From Emiliania huxleyi CCMP1516 (lineage: Eukaryota > Haptophyta > Isochrysidales > Noelaerhabdaceae): DNA of 64,000 nt. Both the position numbers and the translations under genes were made by a program. How positions within the stretch are numbered: the first letter of the stretch is position 1; each line of letters starts with the position of its first letter. The notes under the pieces are model-generated. The model saw nothing but the letters and a program-made list of their open reading frames with translations, had not been told where the DNA came from and made no database searches. Shown in pieces: positions 25,501-37,200 of this stretch. The stretch is from NCBI RefSeq assembly GCF_000372725.1, contig NW_005200892.1, forward strand, positions 112,289 through 176,288, given 5' to 3'.

Positions 25501-26595
25501 TTGAAGGCCTCGACGCACTCGGCGTGGCCCTTCTCCTTGGCCCACTGCAGCGCCGTTTTGCCGCTCGCACTGCGCGCCGCGGTGTCTGCGCCCGCCCGCA
25601 GCAAGCGCCGCACGACGGCGGGGCGGTTCAAGAGAGCGGCGATCACCAGCGCGGTGCCGCCGTTGCTGTCTTGCCGGTTGAGCTCCGCGCCGTGCCGCAG
25701 CAGCAGCTCGACCACCCGCTCGCGGCCTTCCTGGGCGGCATACATCAGCGCAGTGCAGCCGCCGCTGCCCAGCAAGTTGACATCAGCGCCGCGCCGCATC
25801 AGCAACTCGACCACCCGCTCGTGGCCATTGCGGGCGGCGAACATCAGCGCGGCGAAGCCGCTGTTGTTCTGCTTGATGACCTCCGCGCCGCGCTGCAATA
25901 GCAGCTCGACCACCCGCTCGTGGCCGCTGCTGGCGGCGACCATCAGCACGGTGCCGCCGAAGCTGTTCTGCTTGTTGATCTCTGCGCCGTGCCGCAACAG
26001 CAGCTCGACCACCCGCTCGTGGCCTTGGTGGGCGGCGCATCAGCGCGGTGCCACCGGCGCTGTCATGCAGGTCGACCTCCGCGCCGCGCCGCAGCAGCAG
26101 CTCGACCACCCGCTCGTGGCCTTGGCCGGCGGCTAGCGTCAGCGCGATTTCGCCGTCGCTGTTCTGCAGGCTGATCTCAGCGCCGCGCTGCAACAACAGG
26201 TCGACCACCCGCTCGTGGCCGTTGTTGGCGGCGCCCATCAGCAGCGTGAGGCCGCTCAAGCCGTCTCTCTCGTACGTCGCGTCGGCCTGCCCGCCGCCCT
26301 CGAGCCACGCCAGCACCGCCGACTCCTCGCCATGCTCAGCCGCTGCGATGACCGCATCGGGGGCTGCCACGACACCGCTCGACGCCCGCTCCGCCGCAGC
26401 CGGCGACAGATTACTCGGCCGCACCCGCACGCTCTCGCCGCCTCCCTCGAGCGCCACCGCGTACCGCCCGCCCTCGAAGCTTCCCGCCACGCCCCGCTGC
26501 CCGTTCAGCTCGGGACGGGAAGAGAGGCCGCCGAGCACGACGCGCTGGCCGAGCAGCGGCGCTGGCTCGCTGCTTAGCTCGCCCGCGTGCACCAT
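22529..26595 (-). CDS. Ankyrin - coiled coil - protein kinase - RING - RGG protein (two frame breaks)
   Basis: Start MVHAGELSSEPAPLL at 26595. Two blocks of ankyrin repeats (about ten and eight; consensus GHERVVELLLRHGAEINLQ) each begin with AVLAWLxxGGxADATYERDG and end with RPAVVRRLLRAGADTAAR. Then an alanine/glutamate-rich coil of about 230 residues. The kinase has a P-loop VGEGGFGRVYR, FAVKTA lysine, HRDVSAGNILL catalytic loop, DVG in place of DFG, and GKPGYMDP, the Pelle/IRAK-like subgroup. A C3HC4 RING follows (CDLCWDAP, CGHALYCEACV, CPACRQP), then a GRGGRGG tail to 22529. Frame breaks: about 26037, where two bases are missing against sibling repeats, and about 23830 between coil and kinase, which could be an intron. 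Inferred role: membrane-less signalling kinase with E3 ligase activity. Confidence 0.75.
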
Positions 26596-26700
26596 GCCCG
26601 AGCGCCCCGCGTTTTCTTTTTTTGAGCTTAACCAGGTTATTCCCTAAGAAGCGCACCCGCCGTATTTCCTGTTCGCGCCTCTCTAACGTCCTGTTGGCCC
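26596..26700. promoter_or_regulatory. Short divergent intergenic region
   Basis: 105 bp between starts at 26595 (minus) and 26701 (plus). Lower GC, with TTTTCTTTTTTTGAGC at about 26611. A probable shared promoter. Confidence 0.45.
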
Positions 26701-28936
26701 ATGCGGCGCTCCGGAGAGGATGTGCTGAGGATCCTGCGGCAAGCGCCGATCGGGCCAGCGCCGGCGCCGCCGCCGCCGCCGCACCAGCAGCCGCCGCCGC
26801 CGCACCAGCAGCCGCCCCACAGGCGTGCTGATCCGCCTCGCTGCGGGTCTGCGGGTGGCCGCCTGCATCCGCACAATCAATCGCCGCGTCCGCCACCTCA
26901 CCAGCGGTCACCGCAGCCAAGCGTCTCTTGCTCCACCGGGCCGCCTCCCGCCAACCTCACGCCGCTCCAGCACCCGCTGCAGCACCGCGCAGCAGGCAGC
27001 GAGCCTTGGCACCGCCCGCCGCCTCACGCAAACGGCGCGGGACAGCAGTCGCACGCACCGCCGCCAAACTACAGCGGGAGGCTGCCTCAGCCGCCGCTCC
27101 AGCAGCCGCCGCCGCCGCAGCAACAGCAACAGCCGCAGCAGCTGCTGCTGCGGCAGCAGCAGCAGCAGCCGTACGCGCCGAAGCACCAGGCGAGTCCTGC
27201 GACGCGCCCCCAGCCGCAGCAGCAGCAGCAGCGGTGGCAGTCGCCACAGCAACCGGCGCTTCCCCTGCCGCCGCCGCCGCGGCAGCAGCAGCAGCAGCAG
27301 CAGCAGGGGCAGCAGTGGCAGCAGCAACATCAACAACAGCGTTGGCAGAAAGCATGGAACTCGCGGCCGCCCCCGCAGCTGCCGCGACCGCAAGCGCAGC
27401 CGCAGCCGCAGCCGCCGCCGCACCAGCCGCCCCCTCCGTCTTTCCCTTTGGGTCAGGCTTTTCCTCTTGCGATGGCGTCGCCGCAGCAGCCGGCGTTTCC
27501 CCTGCCGCCGCCGCAGCAGCAGTGGCAGCAGCAGCAGCAGCAGCGGCCGCCGTCGGTGCAACCACTTCCGCCGCGGCTGCAGCCATCTCTAGGGCATCAG
27601 GGACAGCAGGTGCAGCACGCAGCGGCGGCGGTGCCGGCGCCGAGGGCAGAGGCGGCGGCGGAGCGGGTGGAGGCGGCGGAGGCGGAGGAGGCGGCGGAGG
27701 CGGCGGAGGCGGCGGAGGCGGCGGAGGCGGCGGAGGAGGCGGAGGAGGCGGAGGAGGTTGGCTGGCTGCAAGAGATGGAGGAGTATTTGGCGGCGGAGGG
27801 CGTTTCTGGCACGAACCAGAAGCGCACCATGCGCGCCGTCCGCTCGCTCGTGCGCGGTGACGGCGTGCCGTTCCCGAAGGCCGCGAAGCCACCTCTCGCC
27901 GCCGGCCGCCCGCTCCGCTTGAGTGACGATTTGGTCCAACTGCTGGCGGAGGCGCGCGAGTGGTGCCCAGCGGAGGAGGACAAGTCGCGAGGGTGGCTGT
28001 ATGCCCACCCGCTCAAGAAGCTGATGCTCTTCAAGCGCGAGCGAGGCGCCTCGTGGCTTGGGATGCCCCTGGCGCCGCCGCTCTCGATGCTGGCGGAGGA
28101 CATGTCGAGCGACGACGAGGAGGACGAGGGCGAGGACGAGGAGGAGGGCAGGCCGCTCGCCGCGAGGGCTGCGCGGGCGAGGACGTCGCGGGAAGCTCGC
28201 GGCGATCGGAAGCCGATGGCGGGCGCGAAGGCGGCGGCGGTGCGAGGCGGTGGCGACGACGACGATTTCGCTCCCAGGCTGCCACCGCCACTGAGACCGT
28301 CCGCCTCCGCCTCCGCCGCCGCCACTTCCGCCGCAGTCCCCGTTTCCTCCGCCGCCTCCGCCGCCTCCGCCGCCTCCGCCGCCTCCGCCGCCGCCTCCTC
28401 CGCCTCCCCCTATTCTTCCTCTGCCGCCGCCGCCGTTCTCTCCACCGCTTCCGGCGGAGGCGTCTCCTGGTCCGACCTCCGGGCGGCCGCGGCATTCGGC
28501 GGCTCCTCTCACCAACGGCCTGTGAATAGGAGACTCGTCGGAGGAGGACGAGCGACCGCTCTCCTCCCGCCGCCGCCGCCCGCCGCGTCCCGCCGCGAAG
28601 AAGCTCGACAAGAAGCGGCCGCGCGCCGCGCTGGCGCCAAGTGCCGCACCCGTCGCCGCCACCCCTTCTTCCGCACCCGCCCTTTCCGCCACCGCAGCCA
28701 ACGCCGCCCCCGCCGCCGCACCCTCCTCCGCGGCCGCCGCTTCCGCCGCCGCCGCCTCCGCGGCTTTCATCTCCGCCCCCTCCGCTGCTGTCGCCGCGGC
28801 TCTCAACCCCTCCTTGCCGCTGCCTCTGCCGCTCCCACTTGGCCCCAAAGATGGCGCCGGACCCGCCGCTGCGCCAGGCCCCCACCCGCCGCCGCGCGTG
28901 CGCTCCGTGTTTGCCGAGTTTGCGTACAACCCGTAG
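26701..28936 (+). CDS. Gln/Pro-rich low-complexity nuclear-type protein
   Basis: Start MRRSGEDVLRILRQ. The first 290 residues are Pro, Gln and His homopolymers encoded by CAG/CCG runs. An EA-repeat follows, then a compact folded-looking part of about 100 residues (LQEMEEYLAAEGVSGTNQKR, then WLYAHPLKKLMLFKRERG), the only unique section, which I cannot assign. Next an acidic stretch (SSDDEEDEGEDEEEG) and an Ala/Ser run. The first frame runs on to 28956, but from about 28523 another frame looks better: DSSEEDERP, KKLDKKRPRAALAP, ending FAEFAYNP at 28936. A splice at AATAG|GAGAC (28522) would allow the switch; a frameshift in repeats is the alternative. Looks like a transcription or chromatin co-factor. 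Confidence 0.5.
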
Positions 28937-29158
28937 TGAGAAGAGCAAGCGTATAAAACAGACAACAACGGTCCCTCGCGATACGACCGACCCTCGACCT
29001 CGCGATCTCTCGCGTCTCGGGGACTCGGCGGCGCCGGTGCTGCCAGCCCCTGCTGCTTTGACGCGTGTGGAGCAGGAGACAGCAGACACTGAGTCCTGAC
29101 TCCGGTCTCGACAGTGTCTGTCGTCACACAGTTGCAACAGTCACAGTGTCACAGACGA

Positions 29159-31153
29159 TCAAGGCCAAAAAAGTGGTCCAGAACCGCCTGCCGTTCCACT
29201 GCCCCTGCCCCCGCCGGGCCCGCCCTTGCCTCTCCCCTTGCCTCCGCCGTTACCTCCGCTCTTTGGCTGCTTGCAGCGGTTGCACGCCATCCTGCTAGAA
29301 TAGTTGTGGTTGTTGCACGAGTTGCAGATCCAATCGCCCAAGCGAAAGCAATCGCCCGGGCGAACGGAGTCTTGAACGGAGAACTGCTGGTGCTGCCCGG
29401 CTTCGGGAGGCGGAGGCGGGGGGCGACCATCAAGCCTCGGTGGCGGTAGCAGCCCGGGTTGCATCGAGAAGCTCGATAGGGAGCGCGACCTTTTACCTAG
29501 GCTGCGCAGACCGCCAGGGCGTGGCGGCGGCGGCGGCGGCGGCTGCTGCTGTGGCTGCTGTGGCAGCGGCGGATGCCCACCCTCACGGCCGAAACGACTC
29601 GGCTCCGGGATGCTTCCGCTCCAACTTCCTCCGCTACGGTATCTCGGCCCTCCGGCCCGGCCTTCCCGGTCGCCGCGACCACCATCGCCACCGTCGCCGC
29701 CACGCGCGCCCCACTCGCCGCGCCAAGGGCAGCTCCACTCCCCGTCCCGGCCTCCGCCCGTGCTGCCACCATCTCCACCTCCGAACCCGCTGCAACCACC
29801 TCCACTGCCGCCTCTGCTGGCACACTCCCGCGTGTCTGTCGACGGCGGCGGAAGCGTCGGTGGACGCTGCTTAAGAGCTGCTAGGCCCGCCGCGAGGCTA
29901 GCCGCCAGTCCTTGCCTCTCCGCCGGCGTCGCAGCCGGCGCAGCGGCAACGCCGCCTGCGGAAGCGGTCACTCTACCGGAGGCAGCCCCCGCAGGAAATG
30001 TTGACGCGGCCTCAGCCTCCTCGCCGTGCTCCTCGTCTCTCCCAGCCGCAGCCGCATCATCGTCCGTAACGCTGCTGCCGCTGCTGCTGCTGCTGTCACT
30101 GCTGCTGCTGCTGCCGCCGCCGCCGCTGCTGCAGGCACTGCTGCTGCCGCTGCTACTGCATGCATCGTCCTCCATCTGCTGCTGCAACTGCGGCGACAGC
30201 GGCGGCTGCTGTAGCGGCTGCTTCGGCTGGCGATCGCGGCGATCGCACTTTAGCCTTCGCCCCTCGGCCGCCTCCTCCCGCAGGTCCTGGCAAAACTCAC
30301 ACGTGGATGTGTCCCAGCAGCTCGCCTCGGTGAACAGATGCGCGACCAGCGCATCCACGCGCTTGGCCTTTGCGTCTAGCTTCATCACTTCCCACATTCG
30401 GACCTCACGGCACACCGCATCCAAGATCCTGTATGGAACAGAGTTCCCTTTGAGCAACGTATAAAGAGTCTGCTTTCGTTGTCCGCCATCTCCATGCTTC
30501 GCCAGGTCCTTGTTGTTGAAATGATGCAGCACGTCTCCACCATCTGGGGGTGAGGGTGGGGGCGACTCTCCTCTCCACTCCCATTTTGAGCTTCCACTCG
30601 GATTATTACTGATATGTACGCCCGAAAGTCTACGTCCAACAGCAGAGGCCCCTGGCTGGCATAGTGGGTGGGTTGACCACTCCACCACCAGCTGGCTCCT
30701 CGTTCGAACCCCGTTTGTTGCATCTGTCAATTCCTCCCTCCACGCGCGCTCACGCCACGCCCCACGCCCCTCACTGCCCTCAGCCCGCAGCCCGCAGCCC
30801 GCAGCCCGCAGCCCGCAGCCCGCAGCCCGCTGCCCGCTGCCCGCTGCCCGCTGCCCGCTGCACTGCTCAAAGCCTTTTGGTATCTCCACCTCTCCATCCA
30901 TAAACCATTGATGAATCTCCTGTGCCAACCCTCCTCGCCCCTTTGACTCCACCTCTCCTGCAGTCCTCGCTGAACTCCACTGGTATTTAGGCGCTGATTT
31001 TGTTGCCTGGTCCCCACGACCTGTCTCCACCCCATTGTTCGTGTTGTCCCCGGTAATTGGCTCATCCTCGATCGCCTCGTACACCCCGTTTGTGCCATCG
31101 GACCCTTCATCGGCCGGGCTCAAAGGAGGCGCTCCGAGAGAGACACCTGCCAT
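29159..31153 (-). CDS. RanBP2-type zinc-finger protein, low complexity
   Basis: Start MAGVSLGAPPLSPADEG at 31153; 665 codons without a break. The middle (LYTLLKGNSVPYRILDAVCR, then WEVMKLDAKAKRVDALVAHL and CWDTSTCEFCQDLREE) is folded-looking and unassigned. Long Ser, Gly and Pro runs follow. Near the C-terminus, GDWICNSCNNHNYSSRMACN with RCKQPK is a RanBP2 zinc finger (W-x-C-x2-C-x10-C-x2-C), a type that binds single-stranded RNA or ubiquitin. It ends in GRGKGG-like tails. A (GCAGCCC)n tract at 30785-30855 is read as QRAAGCGLRAAG and may mark an unrecognised intron. Convergent with the preceding gene, divergent with the following one. Confidence 0.7.
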   Translation of the reverse strand: MAGVSLGAPPLSPADEGSDGTNGVYEAIEDEPITGDNTNNGVETGRGDQATKSAPKYQWSSARTAGEVESKGRGGLAQEIHQWFMDGEVEIPKGFEQCSGQRAAGSGQRAAGCGLRAAGCGLRAEGSEGRGAWRERAWREELTDATNGVRTRSQLVVEWSTHPLCQPGASAVGRRLSGVHISNNPSGSSKWEWRGESPPPSPPDGGDVLHHFNNKDLAKHGDGGQRKQTLYTLLKGNSVPYRILDAVCREVRMWEVMKLDAKAKRVDALVAHLFTEASCWDTSTCEFCQDLREEAAEGRRLKCDRRDRQPKQPLQQPPLSPQLQQQMEDDACSSSGSSSACSSGGGGSSSSSDSSSSSGSSVTDDDAAAAGRDEEHGEEAEAASTFPAGAASGRVTASAGGVAAAPAATPAERQGLAASLAAGLAALKQRPPTLPPPSTDTRECASRGGSGGGCSGFGGGDGGSTGGGRDGEWSCPWRGEWGARGGDGGDGGRGDREGRAGGPRYRSGGSWSGSIPEPSRFGREGGHPPLPQQPQQQPPPPPPPRPGGLRSLGKRSRSLSSFSMQPGLLPPPRLDGRPPPPPPEAGQHQQFSVQDSVRPGDCFRLGDWICNSCNNHNYSSRMACNRCKQPKSGGNGGGKGRGKGGPGGGRGSGTAGGSGPLFWP

Positions 31154-31174
31154 CACTGTTTCGGCGAAAAAAAG

Positions 31175-31214
<40 letters not shown>

Positions 31215-31282
31215 CAGCCCAGGTACGACGGCAAGAAACCCGGGGGGGAGCCTTCCGTCGTACCCCCTCTGCAAGTTGACCA
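31154..31282. promoter_or_regulatory. Divergent intergenic region with (CT)n
   Basis: 129 bp between starts at 31153 and 31283. Contains about 17 CT units (31177-31210), a pyrimidine initiator-like tract. Confidence 0.45.
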
Positions 31283-34200
31283 ATGTGGACCTGTGTGCAC
31301 CTGTGTGTGCGCCTGCTTCTGCTCGGCCTGCTTGCGGGGCTCGCGTCCGCCGAGAGCGGCCCGACTCGCACGGGCGACGCCCTCGGCTCGGACTCGATCA
31401 AGCACGCCTGCATCGACCACGACGGGCGCTCGACGGAGGCGGCGCGCTCGGCGCTGCGCGGCTTTGAGACGGCGGCTGAGGACACCTCCCAGCCAGCGTG
31501 CGGCGCCATCCGCGACATGCTGGGCATCCCGGCCGACTTCCAGCGCACGATCTTCAACCGCGGCAGCCTCGGCGGGCCGCGCAAGACCAGTTCCGCCTTT
31601 GATGGCTGCCGCGGAGGCGACCGTGTGGAGAAGATGGTGAGCGTCGAACTCGCGGGCTACGGCGCGGCCGGATCGAGCGCACATCACGTGCCGAACGCCT
31701 CCGCGCCGCTCGGCAGCGACGCGTGCGCGGAGGCGGCCCACAAGGAGGCGTGCATCATGAACGAGTGCCCGTGCGCGACCAGCGAGTCAGGGGACGCTTG
31801 TGAGCTGCTCGCCGCCAACGTGCCCGCACTCGCCCTCGTCCTCCTCGCCACCGCCTTGCTGTTACGTACCAGACTAAGCTCGACGTGCCGCAGTTCTTCA
31901 CGTGCACTACTCGCAGCTGTGCTCCTCTGCCCCATCGCCGCCCTTCCCACCCACGCACCACCGCCGCCCGATCGATTGTACAACACAGTTCCGCCTCCGC
32001 CTTCTTCGCCGCCTGCGCTGCTCGCCTCCTTCTCCGCCAACGCCGCCTTCTCCCATGCCCTTCTCGGCTATCCTTGGGCATCGGGCATTGGACACCTAGC
32101 ATCGGGGATTGTCGCGGCACAGGCACGCGATGCGGCGGTGTTGGTTTACGGCGTCCTGTCGGGACTGACGCCAGGCAGCACCTTCCAGGCCGGCCTCGTG
32201 TCTTCGTGCGATGACGAGTACCCCGCAGAACGCAGCGTCCCGTCGATCCCCGTCGAGACCGACGGCTCCGCCATTTTCGAGATGACCCAGGCAGTGTCTG
32301 ACGCGCAGGCACTCGCGGAGCGAGGATACTTCGTCGTCATGTACCAAGCAGACGACGCTGCACGCCGCTTCTGCTCGCCGTTTGTTAGGGAGCCGTACAC
32401 ACAAATGGTGCTGGTCGGCAGAATACCGGCGCAGTTCGCCGATCGCACTGCCCGTGGCCTCGTCTTGCTAACGCGGACGGCGGCGCAGCTGACCGTGCGC
32501 GGCGTGATCGTCGGCCTCGAGCCCCATTTCCACGGCATGTGGCATTTCCACCGCGGGTTCAACTGCCTTGGAGCAGTCGAAGACCTCCGCTTCTACGAAG
32601 GAATCTACGCGGGCTACCGCACGGCACGCGCCACGGTGCGCGGCGGAGATGGGTGGACATACGGCAGCTACAAGTCGGACAAGCGCGGCACCGCGCTCCT
32701 CTCGTGGACCTTCGTCCTCGACTCGCCCGATCTCATCTCAGCGCTGAGCCGTGAGATGTCCGGCGTCGAAGACGGCGCCTCGTGCGGCGCCCGAATGCCG
32801 CCAACCTTCGCTGGCCGCCAAATGATCTTTCACGGCCGCGCAGGCGTCTACCTCGGCTGCGGCACCATCGCAGGCTACGCACCTGGCGTGACGGATGCGC
32901 TCGGTCGGCTCACCCGATACTCGCTCGCAGCCGAGAGCACGGTCGACGAAGCGGTCCATGCGCTCGTCCATATCAAGGCGACCGGCGCGGCGCAGCTGCA
33001 GCTAACCGCAACTTTGACTGGCCTACCGCCCTCCTCCAGGCTCTCTCTCCGCCTGCAGACCGGGTTCGAGTGCCCGGGCGCTGACCCGGTTCTAAGTATG
33101 CTGTACCCGCCGACGGATGTGCCCGACCCGCGCACCATCCAGACAGGCGACCCCTTCGAGACGCTGCCTGTGGCAACGGACGCTTTTGGCAACGCTTTCG
33201 TCAGCGCATCCTTGGCTGTCGCATTGAGCCACATGGCAGGGCGCGTTATCGTCGTCGCATCGGAACTTGGCACGACCCTCGCCTGTGGCACCGTGGATCC
33301 GATCGTTGCTCTCGTTCAGCCCGTGCCGCCGCAGCCCAACGCGGGTGTCAAGGGCGGGCTGCTGGTCGCCGCGCAGGCAAGCGTCGGCGTTGCGGTCCGG
33401 GGCACGCTCCTTTTCGCGGAAACGTCGCCGAACGGCACCCTCTCGATCGGCGATGGCCTCGTGCGCGTTGCTTTTCTCGGCGCGGGCGGTTCATACGAGC
33501 TCAGACAGTACTCACGCTTGAGCCACTCGGTCGACGGTTCGACTCTGAGTGAGGCGGCACTGCGCGGCGGCTCGATCCAGATCATCATCCAGAGTAACAG
33601 CTCCGCCGTGGTTGCCGACTTGGGGACCCTCTCAGGCCCGCCGTCGGAGGTGCCGACGCCGAGCGCAGGTCTGTGTGACTCGCGCGGGGTACGCAGTGTC
33701 CAGATTGGCTTCATCGTGCTCGGCATAATCGCGGCGTGCCTGCTGATCGGTCTCGCCATGCTACTCCACAAACGGGTGTCGGAGGAGACAAAGAGTGTCG
33801 CCAAAGCCTTCGTGGAATGGTCGGACGCCCACCCGCGTGTGGCGGGCGGCTTGCAGAGACTGTCGGACGTTGTGCTCGGGGCGACCGCAACTCTGCCCCG
33901 GATCGCAGAGGAGAGACTGTCGGACGTTGTGCTCGGGGCGACCGCAACTCTGCCCCGGATCGCAGTGGTCAATAACGACAGCGACTCTCGGGTGTCGCGC
34001 TGGAGGCGTTTCATGCAGCGGCCCGACCAACTCACGGCCATGCCCAAGCACGCCTCCTCCTACCGCGGGATCGCATCCTACAGCTCGACGACCACGCGTA
34101 AGCCGCGGATGCTCGCGCTCCATGGCGCCGACTCAAACAACAGCATCACGCGGCGGCAGCTGAAGAACCTCGGCATCGATACGGAGCACTTTGAGATCAT

Positions 34201-37200
34201 CTACCTGAAAGCGCCTCTCACGAGTAAGCCTCCAGCGGCTCGCCTCCAGGTGCCGGTCGACGAGCCCGTCTTCCGCTGGTACGACGAGTCGACCAGCCGC
34301 GAGGAGATGCTGAGCATGCTCTTGCACGTCGTCGCTGCGATCGTGCAGCACGAGGTCGATGGCGTCTTCGGCTTCTCGCAGGGCGCAGCGGTGCTCTGCG
34401 CTTGCCTTCAGCCCGATGTGCTCTCGCTCGTGCACAGCAGCGCCAAGGATCGAGCCAAGATGGCTGGCATCGGACCAGAGGCATCCATCCGGAGCATCGG
34501 ACCAGAGGCATCCATCCGGAGGCGGGTGCCCTCGATGCGGTCGATGCAGGCGATGGGGTCGATGCGATCGATGCGGTCGATGCGTTCCCCCTCGTTGCAG
34601 TCGCCTCCGCCCATTCGCCATGCCGAGGCGGAGTCGATGCAGTCGCCTCCACCCATGGGGGCTGTCGAGGAGGAGATGACATCAAAGCGGGAGCGATCGC
34701 TCTTCGAGTTCTCGACGGTGCATCGCCTCCCCGCGCGACACCTCGAGAAGATGATCAACGCGGTCGAAAGCTTGGAGAACGAGAGTCTGCTTAACTTTGC
34801 CCTGCTCGCGCACTCGACCACCACCGCGCACATCCGTCGCGGCCTCGACCTCCCGCCATCACCGCCCACGGGTGCGATCGCAGCGCACTCGGTGCACGTA
34901 ATCGGCCTCGCCGACGAGTTCAAAGCCCTCTCCGAAGAGTCTACGCTCACCTTCGAGAGTGGGGCGGTGAGGCCGCCGATTCCTGAGCTGCCCAACCCAC
35001 CATTGTAGCCGAGATATGACCGAGATTTGGCCGCGAGTTAATGAGGCTTACCGAGCCCCTCCCTCAAATCGCAGAGGCGGCTGGTGCTCTACCACCCGTC
35101 GGGTCACGAGCTGCCCCGCGAGCTGACAACGAATGAGATTCTTCACCACCGCCTCATGTCGCACTTCGCCGCCGCCCTCGACGAACACAACACGACGAAG
35201 AGGAGCGGCAGCGCCAGCGGCGGGCGGAGCTCGAAGCTGCCCACGCTCCCTGCTGAGTACGTGCGGCCTCCTGGCGCCAGGGCTTTGCTTGCCGTCCTTG
35301 AGGAGAACGGCAACCGTTCGGAGGCTCACTACGTCATCCGGCCGTCACCGCCAGAGGCGCTAGTGACGAGGCAGATTTCGAGGCTCACCTCCGTAGCGGT
35401 GTCAGAGGCGCAGCAACTCGTTCGCGTCTCCCACGGGCGTGCTTTGGGTGTGGCGCCGCAGACGATTCGTGACTTGCTCGCCGCCCAGCCTGCGGACCGG
35501 CCTTGCCTCCGTGAGGCAGCCGACCCGTCGCGCTCGCTCAGCTACGGCCAGCTGCTCGGCTTCCTCGCACCGGGTGACCCGGCTAGATATCGGCTAGAGC
35601 TCGTCTTGGCGCATCTGTGGCGCACGTCGGTTCCGACTGCGCCACCGCGCCCATGCCGTGCCCATGACAGGCGGTGGCGGCGACCTTGCCGCCCTCGGCG
35701 TCAATCCCGGCGAGACGGTCGTCTACATCGCCCCGGGCGGTGCAATTGCGGCAGTCGCGTTCCTTGTCGTTGCGGCGCAGGCAACCGCGGCGCCCCTCGA
35801 GCCGACGATCGCACAGGCAGACGCCCTCGACGCCCTCGAGCAGTTCGGAGCGGCGCACGTCCTACTCTTCGACGGCGCGCCGCATGAGGCCGTCCTTGCC
35901 GCCGTAGAGCAGGCGGGCGGCGGCGTCCGCATCCAGGTGCACCACGCTGTGGCGAACGCCACCGCCGGACCCGGCCTCTTCAAGCTCGTCCCCAGCAGCA
36001 GCACCACTCCGTCACTGACGCCTCTCGCGACACGCGGAGACGACATCGCGTTGCTGCTGCGCACGTCCGGCACCACCTCCAAGCCAAAGGGTGTGCCGCT
36101 GCAGCAGAACTCCGTGGTGCGCAATGCGTTGCTTCTCTCTGCAACAATCGAGATCGGGCCCGCCGACATCTGCCTCAACGCGATGCCACTCTTCCACATC
36201 GGCGGCCTTTCCGCCTCGATCCTCGCGTCGCTTGCCGCCGGCGGCAGCTGCACGTGCCTCGACTCGTTCTCCGCGGCCACCTTCTACGCAGCGCTGGGCA
36301 CGAGTCCGCAGCCGACCTGGTACTCAGCCGTGCCGACGATCCACCTGGCCGTCGTAAACTACCTCAAGGACAATAAGATCGTCGAGCCGCAGCATTCGCT
36401 CCGTTTCATCCGCTCCGGAGCAGCCGCGCTCACACCAACCGACGGCCAGGCGTTGTCCAACTGCTACGGCGGGATCCCAATTCACGGCACCTACTCGATG
36501 TCCGAGCAAATGCCGATCTCGCAGCCAAACGCTGGCCTCGACCAGCTCAACGAGAAGAACGGCTCCGTCGGCATCGCTTGCGCCGCTTCCATGGCCATCG
36601 TGGACCCAGCGACCCTCGCGCCACAGCCGCACGGCATCCCCGGGATCATCGCCATCTCAGGGCCGACGGTGATGCGCAACTACCTCAACAACCCAAAGGC
36701 GGACATGGAAAACTTCTTCCTTCTCTCATGCGCAGACGGCGCCGCCGATTCCGACGCCGACCGCTTCTTCCTCACGGGCGATGTCGGACTGCTCGACGCC
36801 GACGGCCACCTCACCATAAAGGGGCGCTCCAAGGAGCTCATCAAACGAGGAGGCGAGCAGGTCTCGCCCTACGAGCTCGAAGACGCGATCAAGAAGGCCT
36901 GTCCACTCACGTGCACGCGCCGCTCATGACACGGCACCCGAATCACTCCCCCCCCCCCCCCCCCAGGCGCTGCCGTGGGTGCGCATGCCTGTGGTCTTTG
37001 CGGTGCCATCGCCGTCTTGGGGCGAGGAGGTGGGCTGCGTCGTCATCCTCGAGCCGACGGCGCCACCGGAGGTCGCCTCGGATGAGCGGCTGCTGCTCAA
37101 GGAGCTGCGCGTCGCGTGCCGCGCGTGTGGCCTCGCGCCAAACAAGTGGCCGTCTGTGGCGAAGGCCATCGAGTGGGAGGAGTTGCCAAAGACGAAGACC

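Noticed and set aside
26957..27892. Long minus ORF of poly-Ala/Pro opposite the Gln-rich gene
   Set aside because: A shadow of CAG/CCG runs; no unique sequence, while the plus frame has a compact folded region.
30660..30720. tRNA-like A-box and B-box words (TGGCATAGTGGG and GTTCGAACCCC)
   Set aside because: The T-arm stem does not pair and no acceptor stem can be formed; it also lies inside the minus-strand zinc-finger reading frame.
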